Program-made: the position numbers and the translations under genes
Notes under the pieces: model-generated
Seen by the model: only the letters and a program-made list of their open reading frames with translations
The model's database searches: none
What the model was told of the DNA's origin: nothing
In this document: positions 7,934-15,949 of the stretch, one piece after another
Numbering within the stretch: the stretch's first letter is position 1
Layout of the letters: each line of letters starts with the position of its first letter
NCBI GenBank assembly: GCA_964422865.1
Contig: CAYRCU010000008.1
Span: forward strand, 1-35,994
Reading direction: 5' to 3'
Length of the DNA: 35,994 nucleotides
Source: CAYRCU01 sp964422865
GTDB lineage: Bacteria > Patescibacteriota > Microgenomatia > UBA8517

Positions 7934-8009
7934 TTGAAAACTTAGTTTTTGCCCGTGTTTATCTTCTTTTTTTTCTGAATCTTGCTTTGAGGTGGGTTTT
8001 GAGATTACA

Positions 8010-10424
8010 ATGGTTGAACCTATGGTAAAGAAAACGAAGTTTAATTATAGAGCAGTTGAGAAAAAATGGCAAAAAAGATGGCAAGATGAGGGAATTAATT
8101 TTCCTAAGGCTATGGCCGGCGATGGTAAGCCGTTTTACAATCTTTTTATGTTTCCTTACCCATCGGCGGAAGGACTTCATGCCGGGCACGCTTTTTCTTC
8201 GACTGGAAGTGATGTTTATGGGCGTTATAAGAGAATGAATGGTGCGGAGGTTTTTCAGCCTATCGGGTATGACTCCTTTGGAATGCACAGCGAAAACTTT
8301 GCTTTGAGGATAAAAGAGCACCCGAAGGAGATGCTTGCGCGTACGATAAAAAATTACGAGCGGCAACTTAGAAGCTTAGGACACGGGTATGATTGGACGC
8401 GGATTGTGACTACTTCCGATATAGAATATTATAGATGGACACAGTGGTTGTTTGTTGAAATGTTTAAAGCGGGGCTTGCCAAGCGCCAGAAATATGCGGT
8501 TAATTGGTGTTCGAAATGTTTGACTGTTATTTCTGATGAGCAGGTTGTGGATGGGCGGTGCGAGAGATGTGAGACATTGGTTAAAAAAAAGGAGCTTGAG
8601 CAGTGGTTTTTGAGAATTGTGAATTATGCAGACAGGTTGCTCGGGAACCTTGAAAAGATTAATTGGAGTGAGCGGGTGGTTGTTGCTCAAAAGAATTGGA
8701 TAGGTAGGAAAGAGGGGATGATTATCAAATTTAAGCGGGAAAACGGAGGGGATATTGAGGTTTTTACAACAAGGCCGGATACGTTGGAGGGCGCAACTTT
8801 CATTGTTTTGTCGGATGGTGAGCATAACCCGGAGGAGAAGGTCGGTAGGTTTACAGGGAGATATGCCGTAAATCCTTTGACTAAAAAGAAGATCCCTGTA
8901 TGGAAGGCTAATTATGTGGCTTCGGATTATGGCACGGGTGCGATTATGGGGGTGCCCAGCTATGATGAACGCGATATGGAGTTTGCCAGAAAATATCATT
9001 TGGATATAGTTAAAATGGATCCGGATGAATCTCTTTGGGAGAGGATTGAAAGAGAGGGGTGGGGCAAGAGGACTGTTTCATATCATCTTCGAGATTGGCT
9101 TATTTCCAGGCAGAGATATTGGGGGCCACCCATTCCGATGATTTATTGTAGGGAGTGTGCCAAAAAGGGTAAAAGCTGGTTAACTGAAAATGAGGCGAAA
9201 ATATATACTGATCAGGAGGATTGGGATCATGCAGGCTGGTGGCCTGAAGAGAAGCTTCCCGTTGAACTTCCTAAACTTCTGGATTATCAACCTAAGGGAA
9301 CCGGAAGAGGCCCTTTGGCGGATCATCCGGAGTTTGTTGAAACAAGTTGTCCCTTTTGCGGGGGTAATGCGGAGCGCGAAACCGATGTAAGTGATACCTT
9401 TTTAGATAGTAGTTGGTATTTTTTGGCGTATCCGAATGTCGATCAGGAAGAATATATAAAAGGTCCCAGCCTCAAAGATAAGCAGTCTAATTATGAGAGT
9501 GCTACACCTTTTAATGGGAAGATTACCAAAAGATGGCTTCCGGTGGATTTGTATTTTGGAGGAGCTGAGCATGCGGTGCTTCACCTTATGTACGCTCGGT
9601 TTGTAACAATGGTTTTGTATGATTTGGGATATATTCATTTTGAGGAACCGTTCCCTAAGTTTTTTGCTCATGGTTTGATGATTAAAGACGGGGCAAAGAT
9701 GAGCAAGAGCCGTGGAAATGTGGTGAACCCGGATAAATACATTGAAAAGTATGGAGCTGATACTTTGAGGTTGTACTTGATGTTTATGGGGCCGATGGAT
9801 GGAAGCCCTGATTTTCGTGATAGTGGAATTGAGGGCATGAGGAGGTTTGTGGAGCGAGTATGGGAGTTTTTTGAGAATTATCGGGATGTCGTTTTGACAA
9901 GTGAGAAGGATAGCAGGGAAGTGATGGTCAAAATGCATCAAACTATAAAGAAAGTAACCAAAGATATTGAGAATTATCGATATAATACGGCGATTTCCGC
10001 GATAATGGTGTTTGTGAATCTTCTTCGTGAGAAGGCTGCGGGGGATGTTGGGCGTGGAAAGGGAGGAATTCGGTGTGCTGAATGGGATCAGGCTTTGAGG
10101 GTGCTTGTTAAACTTCTCGCTCCGTTTGCTCCCCATATGGCAGAAGAGCTTTGGGTGGAAAAATTAGGTGAGGATTTTAGCGTTCACAAAGCCAAGTGGC
10201 CTTTGTATGAGGAGGAGCTTGCGCGTGAGGCTTTGGCAACTGTTGCTTTACAGGTAAATGGCAAATTGAGATCATCCCTTTTAATTGAGAGCGAGAAATC
10301 CGTTGACAAGAAATTTGTTGTGAGTTTGGCCAAAAAGGACAGTAAAATCAAAAAGTGGATAGGCGGAAAAAAGGTTGAGAAAATAATATTTGTGCCGGGA
10401 AGAATTGTTAATTTTGTGATTTGA
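8010..10424 (+). CDS. leuS: Leucyl-tRNA synthetase
   Basis: Class I aminoacyl-tRNA synthetase that charges tRNA-Leu in the cytoplasm. Counting from an in-frame GTG at 7992, the ATP-binding HxGH motif is HAGH at 63-66 and KMSKS is at 569-573. Zinc-binding-like pairs (CSKC/CERC, near 170-193) and an editing domain with TRPDTLEG are present. A second Cys pair CPFC precedes the long catalytic segment YFGGAEHAVLHLMYARF. The C-terminal anticodon-binding helices (EELWVEKLGEDFSVHKAKWP) and the small C-terminal domain (VPGRIVNFVI) are intact. Length ~804-810 is slightly under the E. coli protein (860). Start choice: family members begin just before the FNYRAVEKKWQ-type helix, so ATG at 8010 or 8022 is more likely than the GTG at 7992. 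Confidence 0.97.
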   Translation: MVEPMVKKTKFNYRAVEKKWQKRWQDEGINFPKAMAGDGKPFYNLFMFPYPSAEGLHAGHAFSSTGSDVYGRYKRMNGAEVFQPIGYDSFGMHSENFALRIKEHPKEMLARTIKNYERQLRSLGHGYDWTRIVTTSDIEYYRWTQWLFVEMFKAGLAKRQKYAVNWCSKCLTVISDEQVVDGRCERCETLVKKKELEQWFLRIVNYADRLLGNLEKINWSERVVVAQKNWIGRKEGMIIKFKRENGGDIEVFTTRPDTLEGATFIVLSDGEHNPEEKVGRFTGRYAVNPLTKKKIPVWKANYVASDYGTGAIMGVPSYDERDMEFARKYHLDIVKMDPDESLWERIEREGWGKRTVSYHLRDWLISRQRYWGPPIPMIYCRECAKKGKSWLTENEAKIYTDQEDWDHAGWWPEEKLPVELPKLLDYQPKGTGRGPLADHPEFVETSCPFCGGNAERETDVSDTFLDSSWYFLAYPNVDQEEYIKGPSLKDKQSNYESATPFNGKITKRWLPVDLYFGGAEHAVLHLMYARFVTMVLYDLGYIHFEEPFPKFFAHGLMIKDGAKMSKSRGNVVNPDKYIEKYGADTLRLYLMFMGPMDGSPDFRDSGIEGMRRFVERVWEFFENYRDVVLTSEKDSREVMVKMHQTIKKVTKDIENYRYNTAISAIMVFVNLLREKAAGDVGRGKGGIRCAEWDQALRVLVKLLAPFAPHMAEELWVEKLGEDFSVHKAKWPLYEEELAREALATVALQVNGKLRSSLLIESEKSVDKKFVVSLAKKDSKIKKWIGGKKVEKIIFVPGRIVNFVI

Positions 10425-10433
10425 GGCTGATTG

Positions 10434-11021
10434 CTACCTTGTTTTAATAAGGAAGAATACTCCTGCGATAATTCCTATGAGAGCTACCACTGCCAGAGTT
10501 CCGCCTAGCCTGAAGATGTTGAGCCCGGAGCTTTTTTGAACTTTGGGTGTGGGGGTTATTTCGGGTTGGCCCAGTTCGGATTTGTATTCTGCTTGACTTG
10601 GATCTTCAAGAAGGGAGATTTTTTGAAGTCCTCCCTGCATGATTACGGCACCTTTTGGGGAGCGGGTAGAGGGGTTTGTTTCTTTTGTGACGAAAATGCT
10701 TGAGAAGGTGGTTTTGGTCTTAAATTCCACTTTTCCTACTCCGAGGGTGCCAAGTTTTATCGGATTTCCGTTCTCCGCATTTTTTGCCCAAGCTACGTAG
10801 CTGAACACCTCGGTTCCGCCCGGATAGAGGATATCTCTACAGGACATTAAGATTTTGTAGTTCTGGTCGTCCATGAGAACTGATGTGGCAAAACAGCGTG
10901 CTTTGTCGCCGACTGTGTTTCTAAGCTCGAATGTGCCTTCGGAGGCGAATGTTTTGGTTGGGGAGAAGAGTGCTATTGTGATTAGAAGCACTGTTAGTGG
11001 TAGTAGCACCTTATTGTTCAT
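10434..11021 (-). CDS. Small secreted, C-terminally membrane-anchored protein of unknown function
   Basis: The 195-residue product starts MNNKVLLPL with a signal peptide (about 1-27, ending TKTFASE). It has a beta-rich outer domain with two cysteines (DKARCFATS and KILMSCRDI) that could form a disulfide. A Pro/Lys/Ser linker follows, and the C-terminal membrane helix (about residues 170-192) ends KTR. I recognise no family. The start at 11021 rather than an upstream in-frame codon at 11057 is supported by the promoter, whose -10 box lies between the two. It is divergent from comEA (50 bp apart) and its stop lies 9 bp from that of leuS in convergent arrangement. A role near the envelope, perhaps with the competence proteins, is only suggested by position. 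Confidence 0.8.
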   Translation of the reverse strand: MNNKVLLPLTVLLITIALFSPTKTFASEGTFELRNTVGDKARCFATSVLMDDQNYKILMSCRDILYPGGTEVFSYVAWAKNAENGNPIKLGTLGVGKVEFKTKTTFSSIFVTKETNPSTRSPKGAVIMQGGLQKISLLEDPSQAEYKSELGQPEITPTPKVQKSSGLNIFRLGGTLAVVALIGIIAGVFFLIKTR

Positions 11022-11028
11022 TTGTTGT

Positions 11029-11057
11029 ATTGTAAAGGTATAGGTTCCAAGTATCAA
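11029..11057 (-). promoter_or_regulatory. Promoter for a probably leaderless mRNA
   Basis: On the minus strand TTGATA (11057-11052), a 17-bp spacer and TACAAT (11034-11029) form a good sigma-70 promoter. The ATG at 11021 begins 7 bp after the -10 box, so the transcript would start at or next to the start codon. On the plus strand the same bases read TTGTAA (11030-11035), 16 bp, TATCAA (11052-11057), a possible overlapping promoter for comEA. Confidence 0.65.
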
Positions 11058-11070
11058 GTGTGTGTTAAAG

Positions 11071-11664
11071 ATGGACGAGATTAAGCTTAAGTATAGGTGG
11101 CAGATTGTTATGGTTGTAGTTGGTTTGATACTGATTGGGAGTGGGGTTTTACTGTTGCGGTTGGGTGATTTTTCCCGGGGTAACCAGATAGAAATAGTGG
11201 ATGAGGAAGAGGGAGAAGAAGTGGTTGTGGAGGTTGTGGGTAGTGTGGAGACTCCGGGGGTTTATAACCTTTCGGCGGGCTCCAGGGTTGAAGATGCCCT
11301 GGAAGCGGCCGGGGGAGTAACCGGGGAGGCTGATTTTGAGTGGATGGAAAAGATGTTAAACAGAGCTTCTAAGCTCAAAGACGGACAGAAAATATATATT
11401 CCTCGGCAGTCGGAGGTTGAGAGTGCTAGAAGTGAAGGGGGGTACTTGGAGAGTGATGATGTAACTATAGGTAGTGTTGGGGGGTTGGTGAATGTTAATA
11501 CCGCGAGCCAAAAAGAGTTGGAAGAGCTGTGGGGAATTGGCCCTGTAACAGCCCAAAACATCATTGAACAAAGACCTTACTCGAGTGTGGAAGAGTTAAG
11601 AACTAGAGGAGTATTGAAGAGTAATGTGTATGAAAGGAATGAAAAGAAGCTTACGGTTTACTGA
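11071..11664 (+). CDS. comEA: Competence protein ComEA (membrane-anchored DNA receptor)
   Basis: ComEA binds double-stranded DNA outside the membrane and hands it to the ComEC channel. The 197-residue product has an N-terminal membrane helix (12-30), a SLBB domain (about 50-112; VEVVGSVETPGVYNLSAG, then KDGQKIYIP), a short linker and a helix-hairpin-helix DNA-binding domain (138-197; VNVNTASQKELEELWGIGP). This is the complete classical ComEA order. The ATG at 11071 is chosen over a GTG at 11062 because it sits just before the membrane helix. The 3' end overlaps the start of comEC by about 40 bp in another frame, implying translational coupling. Confidence 0.95.
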   Translation: MDEIKLKYRWQIVMVVVGLILIGSGVLLLRLGDFSRGNQIEIVDEEEGEEVVVEVVGSVETPGVYNLSAGSRVEDALEAAGGVTGEADFEWMEKMLNRASKLKDGQKIYIPRQSEVESARSEGGYLESDDVTIGSVGGLVNVNTASQKELEELWGIGPVTAQNIIEQRPYSSVEELRTRGVLKSNVYERNEKKLTVY

Positions 11665-12697
11665 TTTTGTGTGGATTGCTTTGATTTTGTTGGTGCTGTT
11701 TCGCTATGAGTGGACGCGTCCGGCGTATAAAAATGGGGACAGAGTGAGGGTTTACGGGAGAGTAATGAGTGAGCCTGTGAAGTTTGAGAGAGTGCAGGGC
11801 GTGAAACTTAAGGGTTTAAGAGCATATTTACCCCTTTATCCTGAGATTTCTTATGGAGACAGGGTTTTGTTGGAGGGGTTTGTTGAGAACGGAAAACTGA
11901 GTGGGGTGGAGCTACTAAGTTTGGAGTCGGGCAGTAATTTGTTATTTCGGTTTAGAGAGAGGCTGGTTGAGTTTTATATGCGGGCGCTTCCACAACCGCA
12001 CGGTGCTTTGGTGGCAGGGATTGTAATGGGCTCAAAAGTGGGGATTTCGAGGCAGTTTTATGAGAGTTTGAGAGAGAGTGGGACGCTTCATGTCGTGGTG
12101 GCCAGTGGTATGAATGTGACTTTGGTTGCGGGATTTTTGATGAGTACGACGCTTCTTTTCCTGCCACGGAAAAAGGCTGTTGCAGTAGCTTTATTGGGTG
12201 TGTGGCTTTATGCTCTGATGAGTGGGTTTGATGCACCGATTGTGAGAGCTGCGATTATGGGGAGTATTGCCTTTTGGGCGCAGGCTTTGGGGAGAGTGTA
12301 TTCAGCGTGGAGAGGTTTGTTTGTCGCGGCTCTTTTAATGCTTGTTGTGAACCCCAGATGGGTGGGTGATTTGGGATTTATGCTTTCGTTTACGGCGACG
12401 GCTTCTTTGATGCTTTTGAGCGGCGGGATAAAAAATAGGCTTCGTTTTGTGCCCGGGATTGTTCGCAATGATTTGGCTACTACTTTGGCGGCAAGCATTG
12501 GTGTTGCCCCGATAATATATTTTGCTTTTGGCACAGTAAACCTTTTGTCTCCTTTGGTAAATGCTCTTGTTTTGTGGACTATTCCTGTTATTACTATTTT
12601 GGGAATGGTTGGAGGTGTGGTGGGGAGCAGATTGATACTTTTATTGGTTTATCCCCTGACCAGCTGGTTTGTTTTTGTGGTGGAGCTTTTTGGTTAG
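11624..12697 (+). CDS. comEC: ComEC N-terminal and membrane channel part
   Basis: This is the inner-membrane channel for single-stranded DNA uptake. Residues about 36-105 form the OB-fold/DUF4131 region (GDRVRVYGRVMSEPVKF; YGDRVLLEGFVENGKL). About 110-357 is the Competence domain (PF03772 type) with many membrane helices and the conserved block LRESGTLHVVVASGMNVTL. The protein stops after the membrane region; the metallo-beta-lactamase domain that follows in classical ComEC is encoded by the next gene. Possible ATG starts are at 11624, 11630 and 11639; AGAGGAG at 11605-11611 is the best ribosome-binding site and favours the first two. It lies in comEA-comEC-MBL-argS order with overlaps or short gaps. 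Confidence 0.92.
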   Translation: MCMKGMKRSLRFTDFVWIALILLVLFRYEWTRPAYKNGDRVRVYGRVMSEPVKFERVQGVKLKGLRAYLPLYPEISYGDRVLLEGFVENGKLSGVELLSLESGSNLLFRFRERLVEFYMRALPQPHGALVAGIVMGSKVGISRQFYESLRESGTLHVVVASGMNVTLVAGFLMSTTLLFLPRKKAVAVALLGVWLYALMSGFDAPIVRAAIMGSIAFWAQALGRVYSAWRGLFVAALLMLVVNPRWVGDLGFMLSFTATASLMLLSGGIKNRLRFVPGIVRNDLATTLAASIGVAPIIYFAFGTVNLLSPLVNALVLWTIPVITILGMVGGVVGSRLILLLVYPLTSWFVFVVELFG

Positions 12698-12710
12698 TAA
12701 GTAAGAAAAG

Positions 12711-13541
12711 ATGAAAATTTGGAAATATGTGCTTGGATTTGCAATTTTGATACTGGTTGTTTTGTGGCTTGGTGTATTTGCAATGCCCGATCGAAACCTT
12801 CATGTTATTTCCTGTGATGTTGGGCAGGGGGATGGGATATTGATTCAAAGGGGATTTGCTCAAATTGTGGTTGATGGAGGGCCCGGGAAAGACGGGATGA
12901 TTGAGTGTTTGGGAAGACATGTGCCTTTTTGGGACAGAAAGATTGAACTTGTGGTGTTGAGTCATCCTCAGGATGATCATTTCTCTGGACTTATTGAACT
13001 TTTTGATCAGTACGAGGTTGATGTATTTGTGGCGAGCAGTTTGGAAAACAAAAGTGCAAGTTATCAGGCATTGAAGGACAGGGTTATAGAGAAAGGAATA
13101 AATGTGGTGACCCCCGAAGTTGGGAGAAAGATTAGATTGGGTATGATGAGTTTAGATATAGTTTATCCGCCGAATGACAAGAGTGGGGATGACCCAAATG
13201 AATTTAGTATTGTTTTTAACTTGAAGTATGGTGATTTTGATGCGTTATTTACCGGTGATATTGGGCCGCGGGAGAGCAGGGAGTTGGTGGAGGAAGGGCG
13301 CCTGCGTGATGTGGAGTATATCAAAGTGCCTCACCATGGGAGCAAGAATGGATTGACAAGAAAACTTCTTGAAGCGGTTGATCCTGAGGTTGCTGTTATT
13401 AGTGTGGGAAAGAATCAATGGGGACATCCTCATGCGGAGGTTTTGGAAATACTAAGGGAGCGCGATGTTGATGTGTATAGAACGGATGAGATGGGAGATG
13501 TTGAAGTGGTGACAAATGGGACTAAGTGGTGGATTATTTGA
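12711..13541 (+). CDS. ComEC-type metallo-beta-lactamase domain protein (separate gene)
   Basis: This 276-residue protein corresponds to the C-terminal nuclease-like domain of ComEC, here on its own with a membrane helix (about 5-24). Metal-site motifs are present: H85-x3-D89-H90 (SHPQDDH, the HxxxDH form common in ComEC), TGDI at 181-184 and PHHGSKNG at 207-214. VGQGDGILIQ near residue 37 is also typical of ComEC. The gene starts 13 bp after the comEC membrane part, so the two products probably rebuild the full ComEC. The domain is thought to degrade the non-transported strand, which is inference from the family. argS follows 15 bp later. Confidence 0.93.
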   Translation: MKIWKYVLGFAILILVVLWLGVFAMPDRNLHVISCDVGQGDGILIQRGFAQIVVDGGPGKDGMIECLGRHVPFWDRKIELVVLSHPQDDHFSGLIELFDQYEVDVFVASSLENKSASYQALKDRVIEKGINVVTPEVGRKIRLGMMSLDIVYPPNDKSGDDPNEFSIVFNLKYGDFDALFTGDIGPRESRELVEEGRLRDVEYIKVPHHGSKNGLTRKLLEAVDPEVAVISVGKNQWGHPHAEVLEILRERDVDVYRTDEMGDVEVVTNGTKWWII

Positions 13542-13556
13542 TAAGATAAGGGAAGC

Positions 13557-15416
13557 ATGATTAGAGACGAGATTATTAAATGTATAGAGAGAGTGTGCGG
13601 AGAGAAGGTGCACTTGGAGGTTCCGGTGGATGTATCTTTTGGGGATTATTCGACCAATGTCGCAATGATTCTTGCCAAAAAAGGGAAAACCAACCCAAAA
13701 GAACTTGCAGAAAAGATTGTTAAAAAGCTATCAAAGGATAAAGAGCTATATAAAAGGGTATCAAAAGTTGAGACTGCCGGGCCCGGGTTTATTAATTTTT
13801 GGCTGAAGAGAGAATTTCTTTTAGAGAATCTGGGAGAGATAATGAAAAGAGGGGAGAAATATGGTGCGTCAAATATACTGAAGAATAAAAAGTTTTTGAT
13901 TGAACACACTTCACCGGATCCTATTAAGACTATTCATATCGGACATCTTAGAAATAATTTTTTAGGGATGACGATGAGAAATATTTTAACGGTTTTAGGT
14001 GCTAGGGTTGTTTTGGATTGCGTGAATAATGACAGGGGAACGCATGTGATGAGAGCAATCTGGGGGTATTTGGCTTTTGGCAGAAAGGAACAGAAGCTAA
14101 TGGATGAAGTAGAGTATGAACTTAAGATTAAAGAGTATGGGTTTAGTGATGATGAGGTGAAGAGAATTGCGAGTGGAAAAAAGTGGAGAGAAGTGATTGA
14201 GGAGTGGGCTAAGGGGAGAGATGGGTGGTACCAACCTGAGGACTTAAGTATTGGGAGTGATAAGTTTAATAATGCTTTTTATTCTTTGGGACAGAGATCT
14301 TGTGATTTGGTAAGCGGCGTGAATGAGCAAGTTCAGGAAATGCTTAGAGCTTGGGAGGAGGAAGAAGAGAACTTGCGGAATGTTTGGGAGCAGGTGATTG
14401 ATTGGTCTCTAGCGGGGTATGCTAAGACTTATAGGCGGATCGGGAGCCATCATGACAAGGTTTGGCATGAAAGCGAGATATACAGGGACGGCAAGAAATG
14501 GATTACGAGGGGCTTAAAGAGAGGGGTTTTTAGGAAACTTGACGACGGAGCGGTTTTGACGGATTTGTCATCATATGGTTTGCCGGACACTATAATCCAA
14601 AAAAGGGACGGAACGGCAGTTTACCATACACAGGATCTTCAGTTGACATATTTGAAGGTTAAAACTTTTCCTTCCGATCTTTATATTTGGGATATCGGAA
14701 GTGAGCAGAAATTATATCTTCGACAGCTTTTTGCTATGTGTGAGCAATTGGGGATTGTGAAAGAAGAGAAGCTTAAGCATTTAAGCTATGGGTTTTTGAC
14801 TCTAAGGGGTGGTGAGAAAATGAGCTCGAGGTATGGAGGGGTTGTAAACGGGGATGACCTGCTGGATGAACTGCACACGCGCGCCAGAGAGATAATTGAG
14901 ACGTCGGATCCTAAGCTTAGAGGTGAGATGAGTGAGGAGGAAAAAGAGGAGCTTGCCGAAAGAGTGGCAATTTCTGCCTGTAAGTACGGATTTATGAAGT
15001 ATGGGAGGGAGAAGGATGTGGCTTTTGATATTGATGAAAGCCTTTCTCTTTCAGGGAATAGCGGACCGTACCTTCAGTATACTTTTGCCAGGACGCAGAG
15101 TGTTTTAAATAAAGCAAAGGGAAAGGAGATTAAAGAAGGAGTGAGAGGTGCAAGATTGAATAATGAGGAGATGCTTGTACTTAGACAATTATCCCGATTT
15201 CCTGAGATAATCTGTGATGCAGCTAAAAATTACTCACCTAACACACTTTGCAATTATTTGTATGAGTTAGCGCAGAAGTATAATAGTTTTTATAACTCAA
15301 ATAGAATCATAGGCGGTAAGCGGGAAGAATTTGGGCTTGCTTTGACATATGGTGTGGGGCAGGTTTTAGAGAATGGTTTGCACATGCTTGGAATTGAGGC
15401 TCCGGAGAGGATGTAA
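13557..15416 (+). CDS. argS: Arginyl-tRNA synthetase
   Basis: Class I synthetase that charges tRNA-Arg. The N-terminal tRNA-recognition (Arg_tRNA_synt_N) domain covers about 1-90 (GDYSTNVAMILAKKGKTNP). The catalytic core carries a perfect HIGH motif at 127-130 (TIHIGHLRNNFLG). The KMSKS loop is the degenerate KMSSR at 421-425, normal for many ArgRS. The DALR-type anticodon domain occupies about 495-619 (GPYLQYTFARTQSVL onward). Length 619 is a little over the E. coli enzyme. The start is the ATG at 13557, preceded by AAGGGAAG. It closes the com operon and converges on the DUF1003 gene with 7 bp between stops. Confidence 0.97.
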   Translation: MIRDEIIKCIERVCGEKVHLEVPVDVSFGDYSTNVAMILAKKGKTNPKELAEKIVKKLSKDKELYKRVSKVETAGPGFINFWLKREFLLENLGEIMKRGEKYGASNILKNKKFLIEHTSPDPIKTIHIGHLRNNFLGMTMRNILTVLGARVVLDCVNNDRGTHVMRAIWGYLAFGRKEQKLMDEVEYELKIKEYGFSDDEVKRIASGKKWREVIEEWAKGRDGWYQPEDLSIGSDKFNNAFYSLGQRSCDLVSGVNEQVQEMLRAWEEEEENLRNVWEQVIDWSLAGYAKTYRRIGSHHDKVWHESEIYRDGKKWITRGLKRGVFRKLDDGAVLTDLSSYGLPDTIIQKRDGTAVYHTQDLQLTYLKVKTFPSDLYIWDIGSEQKLYLRQLFAMCEQLGIVKEEKLKHLSYGFLTLRGGEKMSSRYGGVVNGDDLLDELHTRAREIIETSDPKLRGEMSEEEKEELAERVAISACKYGFMKYGREKDVAFDIDESLSLSGNSGPYLQYTFARTQSVLNKAKGKEIKEGVRGARLNNEEMLVLRQLSRFPEIICDAAKNYSPNTLCNYLYELAQKYNSFYNSNRIIGGKREEFGLALTYGVGQVLENGLHMLGIEAPERM

Positions 15417-15423
15417 TCTTGGC

Positions 15424-15921
15424 TTATTTTTTGAGCTGTTCTTCCAGCTTTCTTTCAATGAAGGAGGTGTTCACCGCCTCAAGCATTTCATTTAGCTCGC
15501 TGTCGTCGAGCTTAATCCCTTTTTCTTCGAGGAGCTTTTTAATCATGTGAAGAGATTTTGTCAGCTCTCGTTCCGTGATGAGTTCGACCTGAAGCTGGAG
15601 CTCGTCCCTGAGAGTGCCTATTTGGCTTTGGCGGTTTTGGCTCATTAGAACTATTGTGGTTAAAATTATGGCTTCGAGGGAGACGGTTGTAATCAGGAGG
15701 ACAAACGGGTAAGGGTCAAAGACGGGCAGGATCGGAATAACTCCTGAGTTAATGAAAATCCAAAGAGTAAAGACGATAATATTTAGGGAAAGGAAATGGA
15801 GGCTTCCGAAGTATCTTGTCAGAGAATCTGCCACTCTTTGGGTTAAGGGGCGTTTTCTTTTTGCTTTTGCTTCGAAACTTTGAATTATTTGGTGGGATTT
15901 ATTTTGGTTTTGATTGGGCAT
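15424..15921 (-). CDS. DUF1003 family membrane protein
   Basis: The 165-residue product has a basic N terminus, two membrane helices (about 41-62 and 71-94) and a long charged, probably coiled-coil C terminus (100-165). The blocks TRYFGSLHFLSLNIIVFTLW, FDPYPFVLLITTVSLEA and IVLMSQNRQ are the DUF1003 signature. The family's function is unknown; members are small two-helix inner-membrane proteins. The coding start at 15921 overlaps the promoter region of the divergent M16 peptidase gene. Confidence 0.92.
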   Translation of the reverse strand: MPNQNQNKSHQIIQSFEAKAKRKRPLTQRVADSLTRYFGSLHFLSLNIIVFTLWIFINSGVIPILPVFDPYPFVLLITTVSLEAIILTTIVLMSQNRQSQIGTLRDELQLQVELITERELTKSLHMIKKLLEEKGIKLDDSELNEMLEAVNTSFIERKLEEQLKK

Positions 15922-15939
15922 GTTTATTAAGTATACAAT
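15910..15939 (+). promoter_or_regulatory. Promoter of the M16 peptidase gene
   Basis: TTGATT (15910-15915), 18 bp, TACAAT (15934-15939). The start codon at 15950 is 11 bp after the -10 box, so the 5' leader would be only a few bases. GGAG at 15943-15946 is 3 bp from the ATG, too close for a standard Shine-Dalgarno site. Confidence 0.45.
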
Positions 15940-15949
15940 ATTGGAGTTT

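Larger units (their letters stand above)
7479..8009. other. 531-bp gene-free region upstream of leuS
   Basis: No credible coding frame is seen. The region is AT-rich and holds a perfect palindrome (7514-7529), TATAAT boxes on the + strand at 7531-7536 and 7701-7706, small inverted repeats (AAGCA-TTG-TGCTT at 7605-7617), a long-armed stem-loop (7823-7879) and a possible leuS promoter (7904-7933). No T-box motif or tRNA was found. It separates the divergent leuS and SAM-like/membrane genes. Confidence 0.6.

Noticed and set aside
7479..8009. T-box leader for leuS
   Set aside because: No GGGTGGNACC-like antiterminator sequence and no terminator with T-run were found.
10400..10440. Alternative genetic code (TGA read as Gly, as in Gracilibacteria/SR1)
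   Set aside because: leuS, comEA, the LamG gene and others end at TGA exactly where family members end, and no coding sequence needs TGA read-through.
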